Shown here: positions 11,941-22,324 of the stretch, piece by piece
Layout: the number at the start of each line of letters is the position of its first letter
Position numbering within the stretch: the stretch's first letter is position 1
Assembly (NCBI GenBank): GCA_037974335.1
Contig: CM075761.1
Coordinates: 12,885,543 to 12,949,542, forward strand
Origin: Prionace glauca
Lineage: Eukaryota; Chordata; Chondrichthyes; Carcharhiniformes; Carcharhinidae
DNA: 64,000 nt
Reading direction: 5' to 3'
Program-made: the position numbers and the translations under genes
Notes under the pieces: generated by a model
Databases searched by the model: none
The model's input: the letters and a program-made list of their open reading frames with translations, nothing else
What the model was told of the DNA's origin: nothing

Positions 11941-12424
11941 ACCGTGCCTCCCATAGGAGAATGAAAGCTGGAAAGATGTCACAATGAAATCTGTGCCATA
12001 GAATGTTTTAATTCTAATGTTCTTTCCAGGACAAGTAATTGAGTGGAAAACATTATCTTGGAAGCACTTAAACAAATCCACGAGGAAAAAAAAATCCACT
12101 GTGTAGGAATAAACACTGGGAATGTCTGCCACAGAAATCATGGAGTGAGTTAAAGTTTACCCACTCCCATTCTGTATGGGATGAGCGGCTGAAAACTGCA
12201 CTAAATGTAAATATTTGACAATAATCTAACATTATTAACAACTGCAAATAAAATCGCCAATGGGGAATGAGCAACAGAGTTCATGTTCAGTGGTTGGTGA
12301 TGAAAGGGCGAATGCACCACTGGAGATCCTGCTGGAAAGGTCAATCCCTTTTACAATATTGTTCAATAATCACCCTACATTCATCAGTTCCCGGATGGTA
12401 CCATTGGGTATCTGAGCTCCGAAA

Positions 12425-12905
12425 CTGACCAGGATGTGGAGACGCCGGCGTTGGACTGGGGGTAAAGGCAGTGAGAATTCTCACAACACCAGGTTAACGT
12501 CCAACCGGTTTATTTGGTAACACGAGCTTTCGGAGCGTTGCTCCTTCATCAGGTGAGTGGGAGTTCTGTTCACAGACTGGGCATATGAAGACACAAACCC
12601 AATTTACAAAATAATGGTTGGAATGCGAGTCTTTACAGGTAAGCAAGTCTTAAAGTTACAGACAATGTGAGAGGGTTAAGCACAGGGATGTGTATTGTCT
12701 CCAGACAGGACAGTTAGTGAGATTTTGCAAGCCTATTTGCATTCCAACCATTATTTTGTAAATTATGTTTGTGTCTTTATATCCCCTGTTTGTGAACAGA
12801 GCTCCCCACTCACCTGATGAAGGAGCAGCGCTCCGAAAGCTAGTGCTACCAACTAAACCTGTTGGACTTGATGTTGAGAGACTTCTCACTGTGTTGTGGA
12901 AGTGA
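12425..12905. mobile_element. Inverted-repeat (foldback) element
   Basis: Two arms of about 200 bp in opposite orientation: the left contains CTTTCGGAGCGTTGCTCC, CAGGTGAGTGGGAGTTCTG and ATAATGGTTGGAATG; the right contains their complements in reverse order, ending GGACTTGATG. A 70-90 bp spacer separates them. The arms resemble the tail of the Penelope-like relic near 40.3 kb. No coding capacity. Confidence 0.65.
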
Positions 12906-13049
12906 CCAAGAGCAGCGCCTGCAGTGGCAGCGAGCCACCACCTGATGGCAGGATTGCACCACTTTATTCACAAGACAGTGATCAGAGGGGTTTTAAACTT
13001 ATTCCTTCACTCAGAGAGAACAGAGAAAGCTCTTAGAAAAAGAGCACAT

Positions 13050-13915
13050 ATACACAGACACATATGGGTCAGAGCTCAGACACATATACATGCACACACA
13101 GACACGCACACGCAGACACATACGCACATGCATACACACGCAGACACGCACACACAGACAAACACACACATGCATCTAGCCACTCACACAGCCAGTCTCT
13201 TTCTCTTTCTCTCATAGACAGCAAATCTCTCTCTCTCTCTCTCGCACACACACACTCTCTCACACACAGCCAAAATTTCTCCCTCAAATACACTCTCTTT
13301 CTTTCTCTGACACGCACAGACACACTCACACAGCCAGAATCTCTCTTTTTCCCCTATCACACATTCTCTCGCTCACGCACACAGACAGCTAGAATCTCTC
13401 TCAAACACAGATTCATTTTTTTTTCTCTCACCCACAGACACACACACAGAGTTAGAATCTCTCTATCCCTCATTCCCCCTACACACTCTTTCCCTCTCAC
13501 ACCCACAATTTCTCATTCTCTCTTATATCTCACCGACACACTCACACACACAGCAACACAGACAGCTATAATCGCTCTCTCTCTCTCACACACACATCAA
13601 CACACACACACTTTCACTCTCTCATCCACACATTCTCATTCTCTCTCTCATCTCACTGACACACACTCTCTCTCACACACACAGCAACAGACAGCCATAA
13701 TCGCGCTCTCTCTCTCCCTCTCTCTCTCTCTCACACACAAACACACACACACTTTCTCTCTCTCATCCACACTTCCTCATTCTCTCTCATCTCACCGACG
13801 CACTGTCTCTCACACACAGCAACACAGACAGCCATAATCGCTCTCTCTCTCACACACGCACACACAAACAAACACACACACACACACACACATACATACT
13901 TTCTGTCTCTCACAC
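13050..13915. repeat. Compound CA/CT microsatellite, copy 2
   Basis: CACACA and TCTCTC blocks with repeated motifs such as GACAGCCATAATCGC, matching the array of duplication copy 1 in position but not in detail. Not coding. Confidence 0.9.
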
Positions 13916-14044
13916 ATCCACTATTCACACATCACCCGGATCCACTATAGTTCACCTATCAGCGTAGCAGATCCACAGCAGACACCATCTCCCTAGCCCT
14001 GCACACAACCCTGGATCACCTCGAGAACAAAGACATGTAGTCTC

Positions 14045-14848
14045 AGAACAAAGACGAAATGTAGTCGTCCATTTCGGCAGAACCAACGGGATGAACGAGG
14101 ACACTATCAAGGGCAGGAGTCTTAGTAGCGTTGAAGAGCAGAAGGATCTCGGGGTCCGGGTCCACAGGACTCTTAAATCGACCTCGCAGGTGGAGGAGGT
14201 GGTCAAGAAGGCGTATGGTGTACTGGCCTTCATTAATCGAGGGATTGAGTTTAGGAGTCGGGAGGTAATGCTGCAACTTTACAGGACCCTCGTCAGGCCT
14301 CATTTGGAGTACTGTGCGCAGTTCTGGTCGCCTCACTATAGGAAAGACGTAGAAGCTATTGAAAGGGTGCAGAGGAGATTTACAAGGATGTTGCCTGGAC
14401 TGGGAGGCATGCCTTATGAAGATAGGTTGAGGGAGCTGGGACTCTTTTCCCTAGAGAGGCGAAGGTTGAGAGGCGACCTGATAGAAGTTTATAAAATGTT
14501 GAGAGGAATAGATAGGGTGGACTCTCAGAGGCTATTTCCCCGGGTTGAAATGGTCGCTACGAGAGGACACAGATTTAAGGTGCGGGGAGGGAAGTACAGA
14601 GGTGATGTTAGGGGTAAGTTTTTCACTCAGAGGGTGGTGAGTGAATGGAATCGGCTGCTGTCATCGGTGGTGGAGGCGAACTCGCTGGGGTCTTTTAAAA
14701 GACTTCTGGATGAGTGTATGGGGTTTAATGGGATTGGGGGTTATAGATAGGTCTATAGATTGGTGGGGTTGATGTGATCGGCGCAACTCGAGGGCCGAAG
14801 GGCCTGTTCGTGCTGTAATGTTCTATGTTCTATGTTCTATAACACTGA
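14045..14848 (+). mobile_element. CR1-like LINE, family C fragment
   Basis: Open from 14091 to 14750: VEEQKDLGVRVHRTLKS, RMLPGLGGMPYEDRLRELG and FFTQRVVSEWNRL. The 3' tail ends in GTTCTATG repeats. 5'-truncated within the reverse-transcriptase ORF. Very similar to 20814-21968. Confidence 0.88.
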
Positions 14849-14869
14849 TATCAGGCTCCTATTTATCAT

Positions 14870-15280
14870 AAGAACATAAGAAATAGGAGCAGGAGTAGGC
14901 CATCTAGCCCCTCGAGCCTGCCCCGCCATTCAATAAGATCATGGCTGATCTGAAGTGGATCAGTTCCACTTTCCCGCTCTCTCCCCTTAATTCCCCTGTC
15001 TATCAGAAACCTATCTACCAGTGACTTCAATATATTCAGCGAGGCAGCCCCCACCACTTCAACGGGCAGAGAATTCCAGAGATTCATCACCCTTTGAGTG
15101 AAGAAGTTCCTCCTCAACTCCGTTCTAAACCGCCCCCCCCCCTTATCTTGAGGCTGTGCCCCCTAGTCCTACTGTCCTTTCTAAGCAGGAAGAATCTCTC
15201 TACCTCTACCCTATCCATCCCTCATTGTCTTATATGTCTCTATAAGATCACCCCTCAGCCTTCTACACTCTAACGAGTAC
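14870..15280 (-). mobile_element. CR1-like LINE, family A fragment
   Basis: Antisense 3' end, ATAAGAACATAAGAAATAGG to CTCTAACGAGTACAG, followed at once by an L2-like fragment. Confidence 0.85.
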
Positions 15281-15550
15281 AGCTACAGCTATCGACTACA
15301 GCTCAGCCTTCAACACCATTTTTCTAATGAAATTCAACTCCAAACTCCGTGGCCTGGGTCACAGCTCTCCCTCTGCCACTGGATCCTGAACTTCCTACCT
15401 CACAGACCACAATCAGTAAGGATTGGCAACACCACCTCCTCCACAATCATCCTCAACACCGGTGCCCCACAAGGCTTTGCCTGTATAGCACACAGGAGAC
15501 AACTCTTTCCCCCGTGCCCGAATACATGGGACAATAATAAATCAAATCTA
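15281..15550 (+). mobile_element. L2-like LINE, internally deleted
   Basis: Sense sequence resembling [22 protein letters not shown] and TGAPQG of L2-type reverse transcriptases, with frame breaks. It then jumps to the family's 3' tail (ACAATAATAAATCAAATC). Confidence 0.65.
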
Positions 15551-15554
15551 ATCA

Positions 15555-16075
15555 AATCAACACACACGCAGCCAGATTCTCTCTGCCTCTCTCTCTCTCA
15601 CACACACACACATACAGACTCACACACACACACACCACAATCTCTCTTTCTCTCACATGGACGCAGCCAAAATCTTTCTCGCTCTCTTTCTCTCTCACAC
15701 GTGCAGAGACACACCTTTATCAATCTACACTCTGCGGGATACTATCAGAATCACACACCCACACACAAGCAAGCAGAATTTCTCTCTCTCACACACACAC
15801 ACATAGATACAATCTTTCTCGCTCTCTTTCTCTCTCACACGTGCAGAGACACACCTTTATCAATCTACACTCTGCGGGATACTATCAGAATCACACACCC
15901 ACACACAAGCAAGCAGAATTTCTCTCTCTCTCACACACACATAGATACAATCTTTCTCGCTCTCTTTCTCTCTCTGTCACACACAGATATACAGATACAG
16001 ATATACACACACTTACCATCCTACCCTCTGCTGGATAATGTCAGAATCACACACAAACACACACACCTTTACACC
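15555..16075. repeat. CA/CT microsatellite with a 140-bp tandem duplication
   Basis: A unit starting at TCTCGCTCTCTTTCTCTCTC and holding ACTCTGCGGGATACTATCAG occurs twice almost exactly (about 15677-15806 and 15817-15950), with a third diverged partial copy to about 16050. Confidence 0.8.
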
Positions 16076-16965
16076 ACAGGTTTATACAACCTCACCATAA
16101 CATTCCAACTTTTATACTCAATACTTTGATTTATAAAGGCTAATGTTCCCAAAACACTCTTTACGACCCTATCTACCTGTGACGCCACTTTTAGGGAATT
16201 ATGTAGCTGTATTCCCAGATCCCTCTGTTCGACAACCCTCTTCAGAATCCTACCATTTACCTGTATATTCTACTTTGGTTTGTCCTTCCAAAGTTCAATA
16301 GAACATAGAACATTACAGCACAAACAGGCCCTTCGGCCCTCGAGTTGCGCCGATCACATCAACCCCACCAATCTATAGACTTATCTATAACCCCTAATCC
16401 CATTAAACCCCATATACTCATCCAGAAGTCTTTTAAAAGACCCCAGCGAGTTCGCCTCCACCACCGATGACAGCAGCCGATTCCATTCACTCACCACCCT
16501 CTGAGTGAAAAACTTACCCCTAACATCACCTCTGTACTTCCCTCCCCGCACCTTAAATCTGTGTCCTCTCGTAGCGACCATTTCAACCCGGGGAAATGGC
16601 CTCTGAGAGTCCAATACCTCACACTTGTCTGTGTTAAATTCCATCTGCCATTTTTTCAGCCCATTTTCTAGTTGGTCCAAATCCCTTTGCAAGCTTTGAA
16701 AACCTTCCTCACTGCCCACTCCACCTCCAATCTTTGTATCATCAGCAAATTTGCTGATCCAATTTACCACATTATCATCCAGATCATTGATATAGATGAC
16801 CAACAATAATGGACCCAGCACTGATCCCTGTGGCACACTGCTGGTCACAGGCCTCCACTCAGAGAAGCAATCCTTCACTACCACTCTTTGGCTTCTTCCA
16901 TTGACCCAATGTCTAATCCAATTTACTGCCTCTCCATGTATACCTAGCACTACTAAGACTCGGCA
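16076..16965 (-). mobile_element. Old CR1-like LINE split by a younger family C LINE
   Basis: Antisense. The old element is present at 16076-16297 and 16612-16965 (SVPQGSVLGPLL, KFADDTKIGG). Between them, about 16298-16611, lies the 3' end of a family C LINE (FFTQRVVSEWNRL). CAATA flanks both sides of the insert, and the old sequence resumes exactly. The long open frame across the border is accidental. Confidence 0.75.
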
Positions 16966-17029
16966 TCAAGATGTGAACATTTACTGAGAATTAAGGAAAA
17001 AAAAACATTAGCCTAGTAAAAAAAAACAC

Positions 17030-17368
17030 GGTAGCACAGTGGTTAGCACTGCTGCTTCACAGCTCCAGGGTCCTGGGTTCGATTCCCGGCTCGGGTCACT
17101 GCTTGTGTGGAGTTTGCACATTCTCCTCGTGTCTGCGTGGGTTTTCTCCGGGTGCTCCGGTTTCCTCCCACAGTCCAAAGATGTGCGGGTTAGGTTCATT
17201 GGCTATGCTAAAATTGCCCCTTAGTGTCCTGGGATGTGTAGGTTAGAGGGATTAGCAGGTAAATGTGTAGGGATATGGGGATAGGTTCTGGGTGGGATTG
17301 TGTTCGGTGCAGACTCGATGGGCCGAAGGGCCTGTTTCTGCACTGTAGGGTTCTATGTTCTATGTTAA
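17030..17368 (+). mobile_element. HE1-like SINE, full length
   Basis: The best sense copy: head ACGGTAGCACAGTGGTTAGC with a B-box GGGTTCGATTCC, conserved body (GGTTTCCTCCCACAGTCC), single GGTTAGGTTCATTGGC segment, and a tail ending TTCTATGTTCTATG like the CR1 3' end. That shared tail suggests mobilisation by CR1-type machinery. Confidence 0.88.
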
Positions 17369-18440
17369 AAGGGTGCTGAGGCGAAAGAGGAGTAATTCTC
17401 AAAGGCGTTGGGAGAAAGCCGAGAGTTTAGACTAAATTTCCGGTTCGAACAAATGTCACTGGCTTGACGGGCAGAATGGCCCCTTTCCGTGCTGGAAATG
17501 GCCACAGTTCTGAGCTTCGAGTCCAGGAAATCCATTTACTTGCGTTATCAGACAGGAATATGGATTGTAGATAATGTTCCTTCAGGATTAAATATACCCG
17601 TGTCCAAAACCAGGATACATCCAGTTAAGGCTCGGGACATATTTAATCTTCCAGATTTCATATTCATACAGCCAAAATCCCAAACCAGTTGCGAACATGC
17701 CTTGTCAGTCCTTAATCCCACCTCCAACGCACACACACTCACATTACCAATGTCTCTGTAAATTCGCTGAAAAGCCACCGGAAACATATTTGTTCTAAAC
17801 CCTTATAGAAACCGGAAGCACGCAGCTTACATTTGGTATTCAAAACCTTCTTCTATATTGAAGTAACTCGGACACAGATACAGTTTGATGCAGAATTAGA
17901 GTAGAAAATGCAGAATAGAATTCTAAAACCGCGATGAGAAATTAGAAGCATGGAGAGGTGAAATTGTCCTGAAGGCGATATTCCGTCAGAAAATGGTGGA
18001 CATTAAGAGGAAGTTCATTTTCCGCTTTGGTCGCCATCATAATATTGAGCCGCCAATCCGCCCGAATTTGCACTTTCGGAATTCCCCGTGCAAAAAGAAA
18101 AATGTTTCCACCAGACTGGAAATCCAGGAACACACGGTGAGTTCTCTCTCTCTCTTTCTTTACTCTCGAGTTAAAATTTTGGATCCTCGTTAAAGGCCAG
18201 GCGAGCGTAAAGCGTCTGTGGATGAAAAGTGATCTTTTAGCGTAATAGACACCCTTATTATAGTGATAGGTGAGACCATTGAGTTCCCCCTCTTCCTCCT
18301 CCCTCCCCCCCACTCTATGCAATCGGTTCTTGGCTGAAAGTTAGCTCAACTCACAGTCACCCACCAATATTGAATAATCCTTAATCTATTCCCTAATATA
18401 AATCTAACTGTCGCACCTTTGAGAATTCCAGTTGCCCAAT
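17369..18440. other. Unassigned sequence
   Basis: No repeat or gene recognised in about 1 kb, except the weak micro-exon candidate at 17743-17766 on the minus strand and a GTGAGT after AGGAACACACG at about 18137 on the plus strand. It might hold further exons of receptor gene 1 or ancient repeats. Confidence 0.4.
17743..17766 (-). CDS. Possible tyrosine-containing micro-exon of receptor gene 1
   Basis: A 24-nt open segment, RIYRDIGN, between a strong acceptor (GTGGCTTTTCAG|) and GTGAGT, phase 0-0. That would follow the phase-0 end of the cytoplasmic exon 4.5 kb upstream. It is in otherwise unassigned sequence. No further exon or stop could be connected, so this is a hint only. Confidence 0.15.
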
Positions 18441-18446
18441 AGGTGC

Positions 18447-18978
18447 CGCACCTGCGCAAGGATATTTTGGCCCTGGAGGGAGTGCAGAGGAGGTTTACTA
18501 GGCTGATACCAGAGTTGAGGGGATTGAGCTATGAGGAGAGGCTGAATAAACTAGGCTTCTACTCGTTAGAGTTTAGAAGAATGAGGGGAGATCTCATTGA
18601 GACGTATAAGATGATGAATGGGATGGATAGGATAGAGGTGGAGAGACTCTTCCCGTTCAGAAAAGACAGTAGGACTAGGGGGCACAGCCTCAAGATAAAG
18701 GGGAGGCGGTTGAGAACGGAGTTGAGGAGGAACTTCTTCACTCAAAGGGTGGTGAATCTCTGGAATTCTCTGCCCGTTGAAGTGGTGGAGGCTGCCTCGC
18801 TAAATATTTTTAAGGAACGGGTTGATGGGTTTTTGATAAGAGAAGGGATTAAGGGTTATGGGGAGAGGGCGGGATGGTGGAACTGAGCCACGAAAGATCA
18901 GCCATGATCTTATTGAATGGCGGGGCAGGCTCGAAGGGCTAGATGGCCTACTCCTGCTCCTATTTCTTATGTTCAATG
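18447..18978 (+). mobile_element. CR1-like LINE, family A fragment
   Basis: Open 18443-18886 (QRRFTRLIPELRGLSYEERL, FFTQRVVNLWNSLPVEVVEA), then the 3' UTR to CTATTTCTTATGTTC. Confidence 0.88.
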
Positions 18979-19034
18979 CTCTATACAGCTTTTTAGTGAC
19001 CAGAATTCCGCCCTGCGTTCTGTGAAGAAGTGTT

Positions 19035-19690
19035 TTCAGTTGATTTGATTTATTATTGTCACATGTGTTGCTATGCATTAAAAAGTATCGTTTCTTGCCC
19101 AGAATACAGACAAAGATCATAGATTCCCTTCGGCCCATCGAGTCTGCACCGAGCACAATCCCACCCAGGCCCATATCCCTACATATTAAACCCACTAATC
19201 CCTCTAACCTACACATCCCTGGATACTGAGGGGCAATTTCTTAGCACGGCCAATCAACCTAACCCACACATTTTTGGACTGTGGGAGGAAATTGGAGTAC
19301 GTGGAGGAAGCTCACGGAGAGACGAGGAGAATGTGCAAACTCCACATAGACAGTGACCCGAGCCGGGAATCGAACTCAGGACGCTGGAAGCTGTGAAACA
19401 GCAGTGCTAACCCACTGTTCTACTGTGCCGCCCAAGTGTACCGTGTACCGTGCATGGAGAATGAAAGGAGAGGGTGCAGATTATAGTGTTACAGTGATAG
19501 TTAGGCTGCAGAGCAAGTTCAACTTAATATGAGGCAGGTCAATTCTAATGTCTGGGGGTAGCAGGGAAGAGGCTGTTCTTGCGTGGGTTGGTGCCTGACT
19601 TCAGACTTATGTATATCTTTCCCAAAGGAAGAAGGTGGAAAAAAAACATGTCCAGGATACGTGGGGTCCTTGATAATGCTGGCTGTTTCT
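19035..19690 (-). mobile_element. L2-like LINE 3' region with nested SINE
   Basis: Antisense L2-like tail (TGATTTATTATTGTCACATG) at 19035-19127 and internal 3' sequence at 19438-19690. An antisense HE1-like SINE at 19128-19437 splits it. Confidence 0.7.
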
Positions 19691-20195
19691 ATATAGAAAC
19701 ATAGAAGATACCAGCAGGGGGAGGCCATTTGGCCCTTCGAGTCTGCTCCACCACTCATTACAATCATGGACGATCGTCCATCCCAATCGCCTAATCCTGC
19801 TTTCTCCCCATAATCTTCACCCCCAAGTGCTATATCCAACCGCCTGTTGAATACATTCAATGTTTTGGCATCAACTACTTCCTGTGGGAATGAATTCCAC
19901 AGGCTCACCGGGTGGAGAAATGTCTACTCACCTCCGTCCTAAATGTTCTACCCCCTGTCCTCAAACTGTGACCCCCTGGTTCTGGACTCCTCCCACCATC
20001 GGGGACATCCTCCCTGCATCTACCCTAACTAGTCCTGTTAGAATTGTAGAAGCCTCTATGAAATCGCCCCTCATTCGTCTGAACTCGTGAAAACAATCTT
20101 AACCGAGTCGATCTCTCCTCAGACATCAGTCCCGCCATCCCTGGCATGAGCCTGGTAAACCTTCGCTCCAATCCCTCGAGAGCAAGAACACCCTT
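19690..20195 (-). mobile_element. CR1-like LINE, older family
   Basis: Antisense: TCTATATAGAAACATAGAAG, GGCCATTTGGCCCTTCGAGT, then matches to the conserved CR1 C-terminus (CTGTGGGAATGAATTCCACA). The frame is broken. Confidence 0.7.
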
Positions 20196-22085
20196 CCAAA
20201 GTGAATGCATTTGGCATGTCTCCTGCTCTGTCCAAGACCACAAGAACTGGTGCAGTCCCATCACTGAAACCAGCCTCCCATCCATTGACTCTGTCTACAC
20301 TTCCCGCTGCCTCGGGTAAAAGCAGCCAGCATAATTAAGGATCCCCACACACCCCGGACATTCTCTCTTCCACCTTCTTCCGTCGGGAAAAAGATACAAA
20401 AGTCTGAGGTCCCGTACCGACCGACTCAAGAACAGCTTCTTCACTGCTGCTGTCAGACTTTTGAATGGACCCACCTCGCATTAAGCTGATCTTTCTCTAC
20501 ACCCTCGCTGTGACTGTAACACTACATTCTGCACCCTCTCCTTTCCTTCTCTATGAACGGTATGCCTTCCTTGTAGCGTGAGCAATGCTCAATACTTTTC
20601 ACTGTATCCCAATACATGTGACAATAATACATCAAATCTATGTACTCTCGGAACGGTATGCTTTGTCCGTATAGGGCGCAGAAACAATACTTTTCAGTAT
20701 ATCTCAATACATGTGACTATAATAAATCAAATTTATGTATTCTATGAACGGCATGCTTTGTCTATATAGGGCGCAGAAACAATACTTTTCAGTATATCTC
20801 AATACATGTGACTTCAGCAAGGCTTTTGATAAGGTCCCCCATGCAAGACTTCTTGAGAAGGTGAGAGGGCATGGGATCCAAGGGCCTTTGGCCTTGTGGA
20901 TCCAGAACTGGCTTGCCTGCAGAAGGCAGAGAGTGGTTGTGGATGGGTCTTTTTCGGAATGGAGGTCAGTCACCAGTGGGGTGCCCCAGGGATCTGTTCT
21001 GGGACCCTTGCTATTTGTCATTTTCATAAATGACCTGGATGAGGAAGTGGAGGGATGGGTTAGCAAGTTCGCTGATGACACGAAGGTCGGCGGTGTTGTG
21101 GATGGTCTGGAAGGATGTCAAAAGTTGCAGCAGGACATAGATAGGATGCAGGAATGGGCGGAGAAGTGGCAGATGGACTTCAACGCGGATAAATGTGTAG
21201 TCGTCCATTTCGGCAGAACCAACGGGATGAACGAGTACACTATTAAGGGCAGGGGTCTTAGTAGCGTTGAAGAGCAGAAGGATCTCGGGGTCCGGGTCCA
21301 CAGGACTCTTAAATCGGCCTCGCAGGTGGAGGAGGTGGTCAAGAAGGCGTATGGTGTACTGGCCTTCATTAATCGAGGGATTGAGTTTAGGAGTCGGGAG
21401 GTAATGCTGCAACTTTACAGGACCCTCGTCAGGCCTCATTTGGAGTACTGTGAGCAGTTCTGGTCGCCTCACTATAGGAAAGACGTAGAAGCTATTGAAA
21501 GGGTGCAGAGGAGATTTACAAGGATGTTGCCTGGACTGGGAGGCATGCCTTATGAAGATAGGTTGAGGGAGCTGGGACTCTTTTCCCTGGAGAGGCGAAG
21601 GTTGAGAGGCGACCTGATAGAAGTTTATAAAATGTTGAGAGGAATAGATAGGGTGGACTCTCAGAGGCTATTTCCCCGGGTTGAAATGGTCGCTACGAGA
21701 GGACACAGATTTAAGGTGCGGGGAGGGAAGTACAGAGGTGATGTTAGGAGTAAGTTTTTCACTCAGAGGGTGGTGAGTGAATGGAATCGGCTGCCGTCGT
21801 CGGTGGTGGAGGCGAACTCGCTGGGGTCTTTCAAAAGACTTCTGGATGAGTATATGGGGTTTAATGGGATTGGGGGTTATAGATAGGTCTATAGGTTGGT
21901 GGGGTTGATGTGATCGGCGCAACTCGAGGGCCGAAGGGCCTGTTTGTGCTGTAATGTTCTATGTTCTAATAAATCAAATCTATGTACTCTATGAACGGTA
22001 TGCTTTGTCTGTACAGCGCACAAGAAAATAATTTTCACTGCATCCCAATACATGTGACGATAATAAATCAAATCCAATCAAATTT
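20196..22085 (+). mobile_element. L2-like LINE 3' end with tandem tail units, split by a LINE
   Basis: Sense L2-like C-terminal region and 3' UTR (GATCCCCACACACCCCGGAC), then four tail units of about 90-110 bp, each with TATGAACGGTATGC and CAATACATGTGACAATAATA. A family C LINE (20814-21968) sits between the third and fourth units. Confidence 0.75.
20814..21968 (+). mobile_element. CR1-like LINE, family C, 1.15 kb
   Basis: Uninterrupted 383-codon frame ending at 21886: KAFDKVPHARLLEKV, SGVPQGSVLGPLLFVIFIND, KFADDTKVGG, FFTQRVVSEWNRLPSSV. 5'-truncated at the DFSKAFDKV region of the palm, 3' end GTTCTATG. No clear target duplication. The intact frame suggests a young insertion. Confidence 0.9.
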
Positions 22086-22265
22086 CCCACAAATAAATTA
22101 ATCAAAAGAGCTAATTTGGCCTCGAGACTTTCTCCGTCCGTGGAGATCACCAGGCTTGTTGAGGTTTTCCAGAACTTTCTGTGTTGGTTATGAATTCTAA
22201 ACCGCGGATGAATAATTAATGAAAAGTATCTGTGTGGTTTATCAACAATAATTCCATCCATTCAC

Positions 22266-22324
22266 CTCTTTATTCTGTTTGTGTTCCCTGGATTCTGTCA
22301 GTTCCTCATCACTGTTCCCGGTTC
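22266..22324 (-). CDS. Receptor gene 1, exon 5: cytoplasmic exon
   Basis: A 59-nt exon after a good acceptor (TTTCTAACAG|), donor AAAGAG|GTGAAT, phase 1-0, encoding GTGNSDEELTESREHKQNKE. The phase equals that of exon 7 in gene 2. Equivalents of gene 2 exons 5 and 6 were not found between this exon and the transmembrane exon; a CR1 copy (22380-22722) is inserted there. Confidence 0.5.

Larger units (their letters stand above)
11942..14010. repeat. Segmental duplication, copy 2
   Basis: Second copy of the unit at 7533-10621. It lacks the two LINE insertions of copy 1 but contains the inverted-repeat element at 12425-12905. It ends GCAGACACCATCTCCCTAGC. Confidence 0.8.

Noticed and set aside
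13064-13837. A 257-codon frame
   Set aside because: Same reason: CA/CT repeat, counterpart of the frame in duplication copy 1.
16381-16950. Chimeric LINE reverse transcriptase
   Set aside because: Explained by a nested insertion with CAATA on both sides.
17942-18322. A 126-codon minus-strand frame in unassigned sequence
   Set aside because: No domain; checked as a possible tail exon of receptor gene 1 but phase and motifs do not fit.
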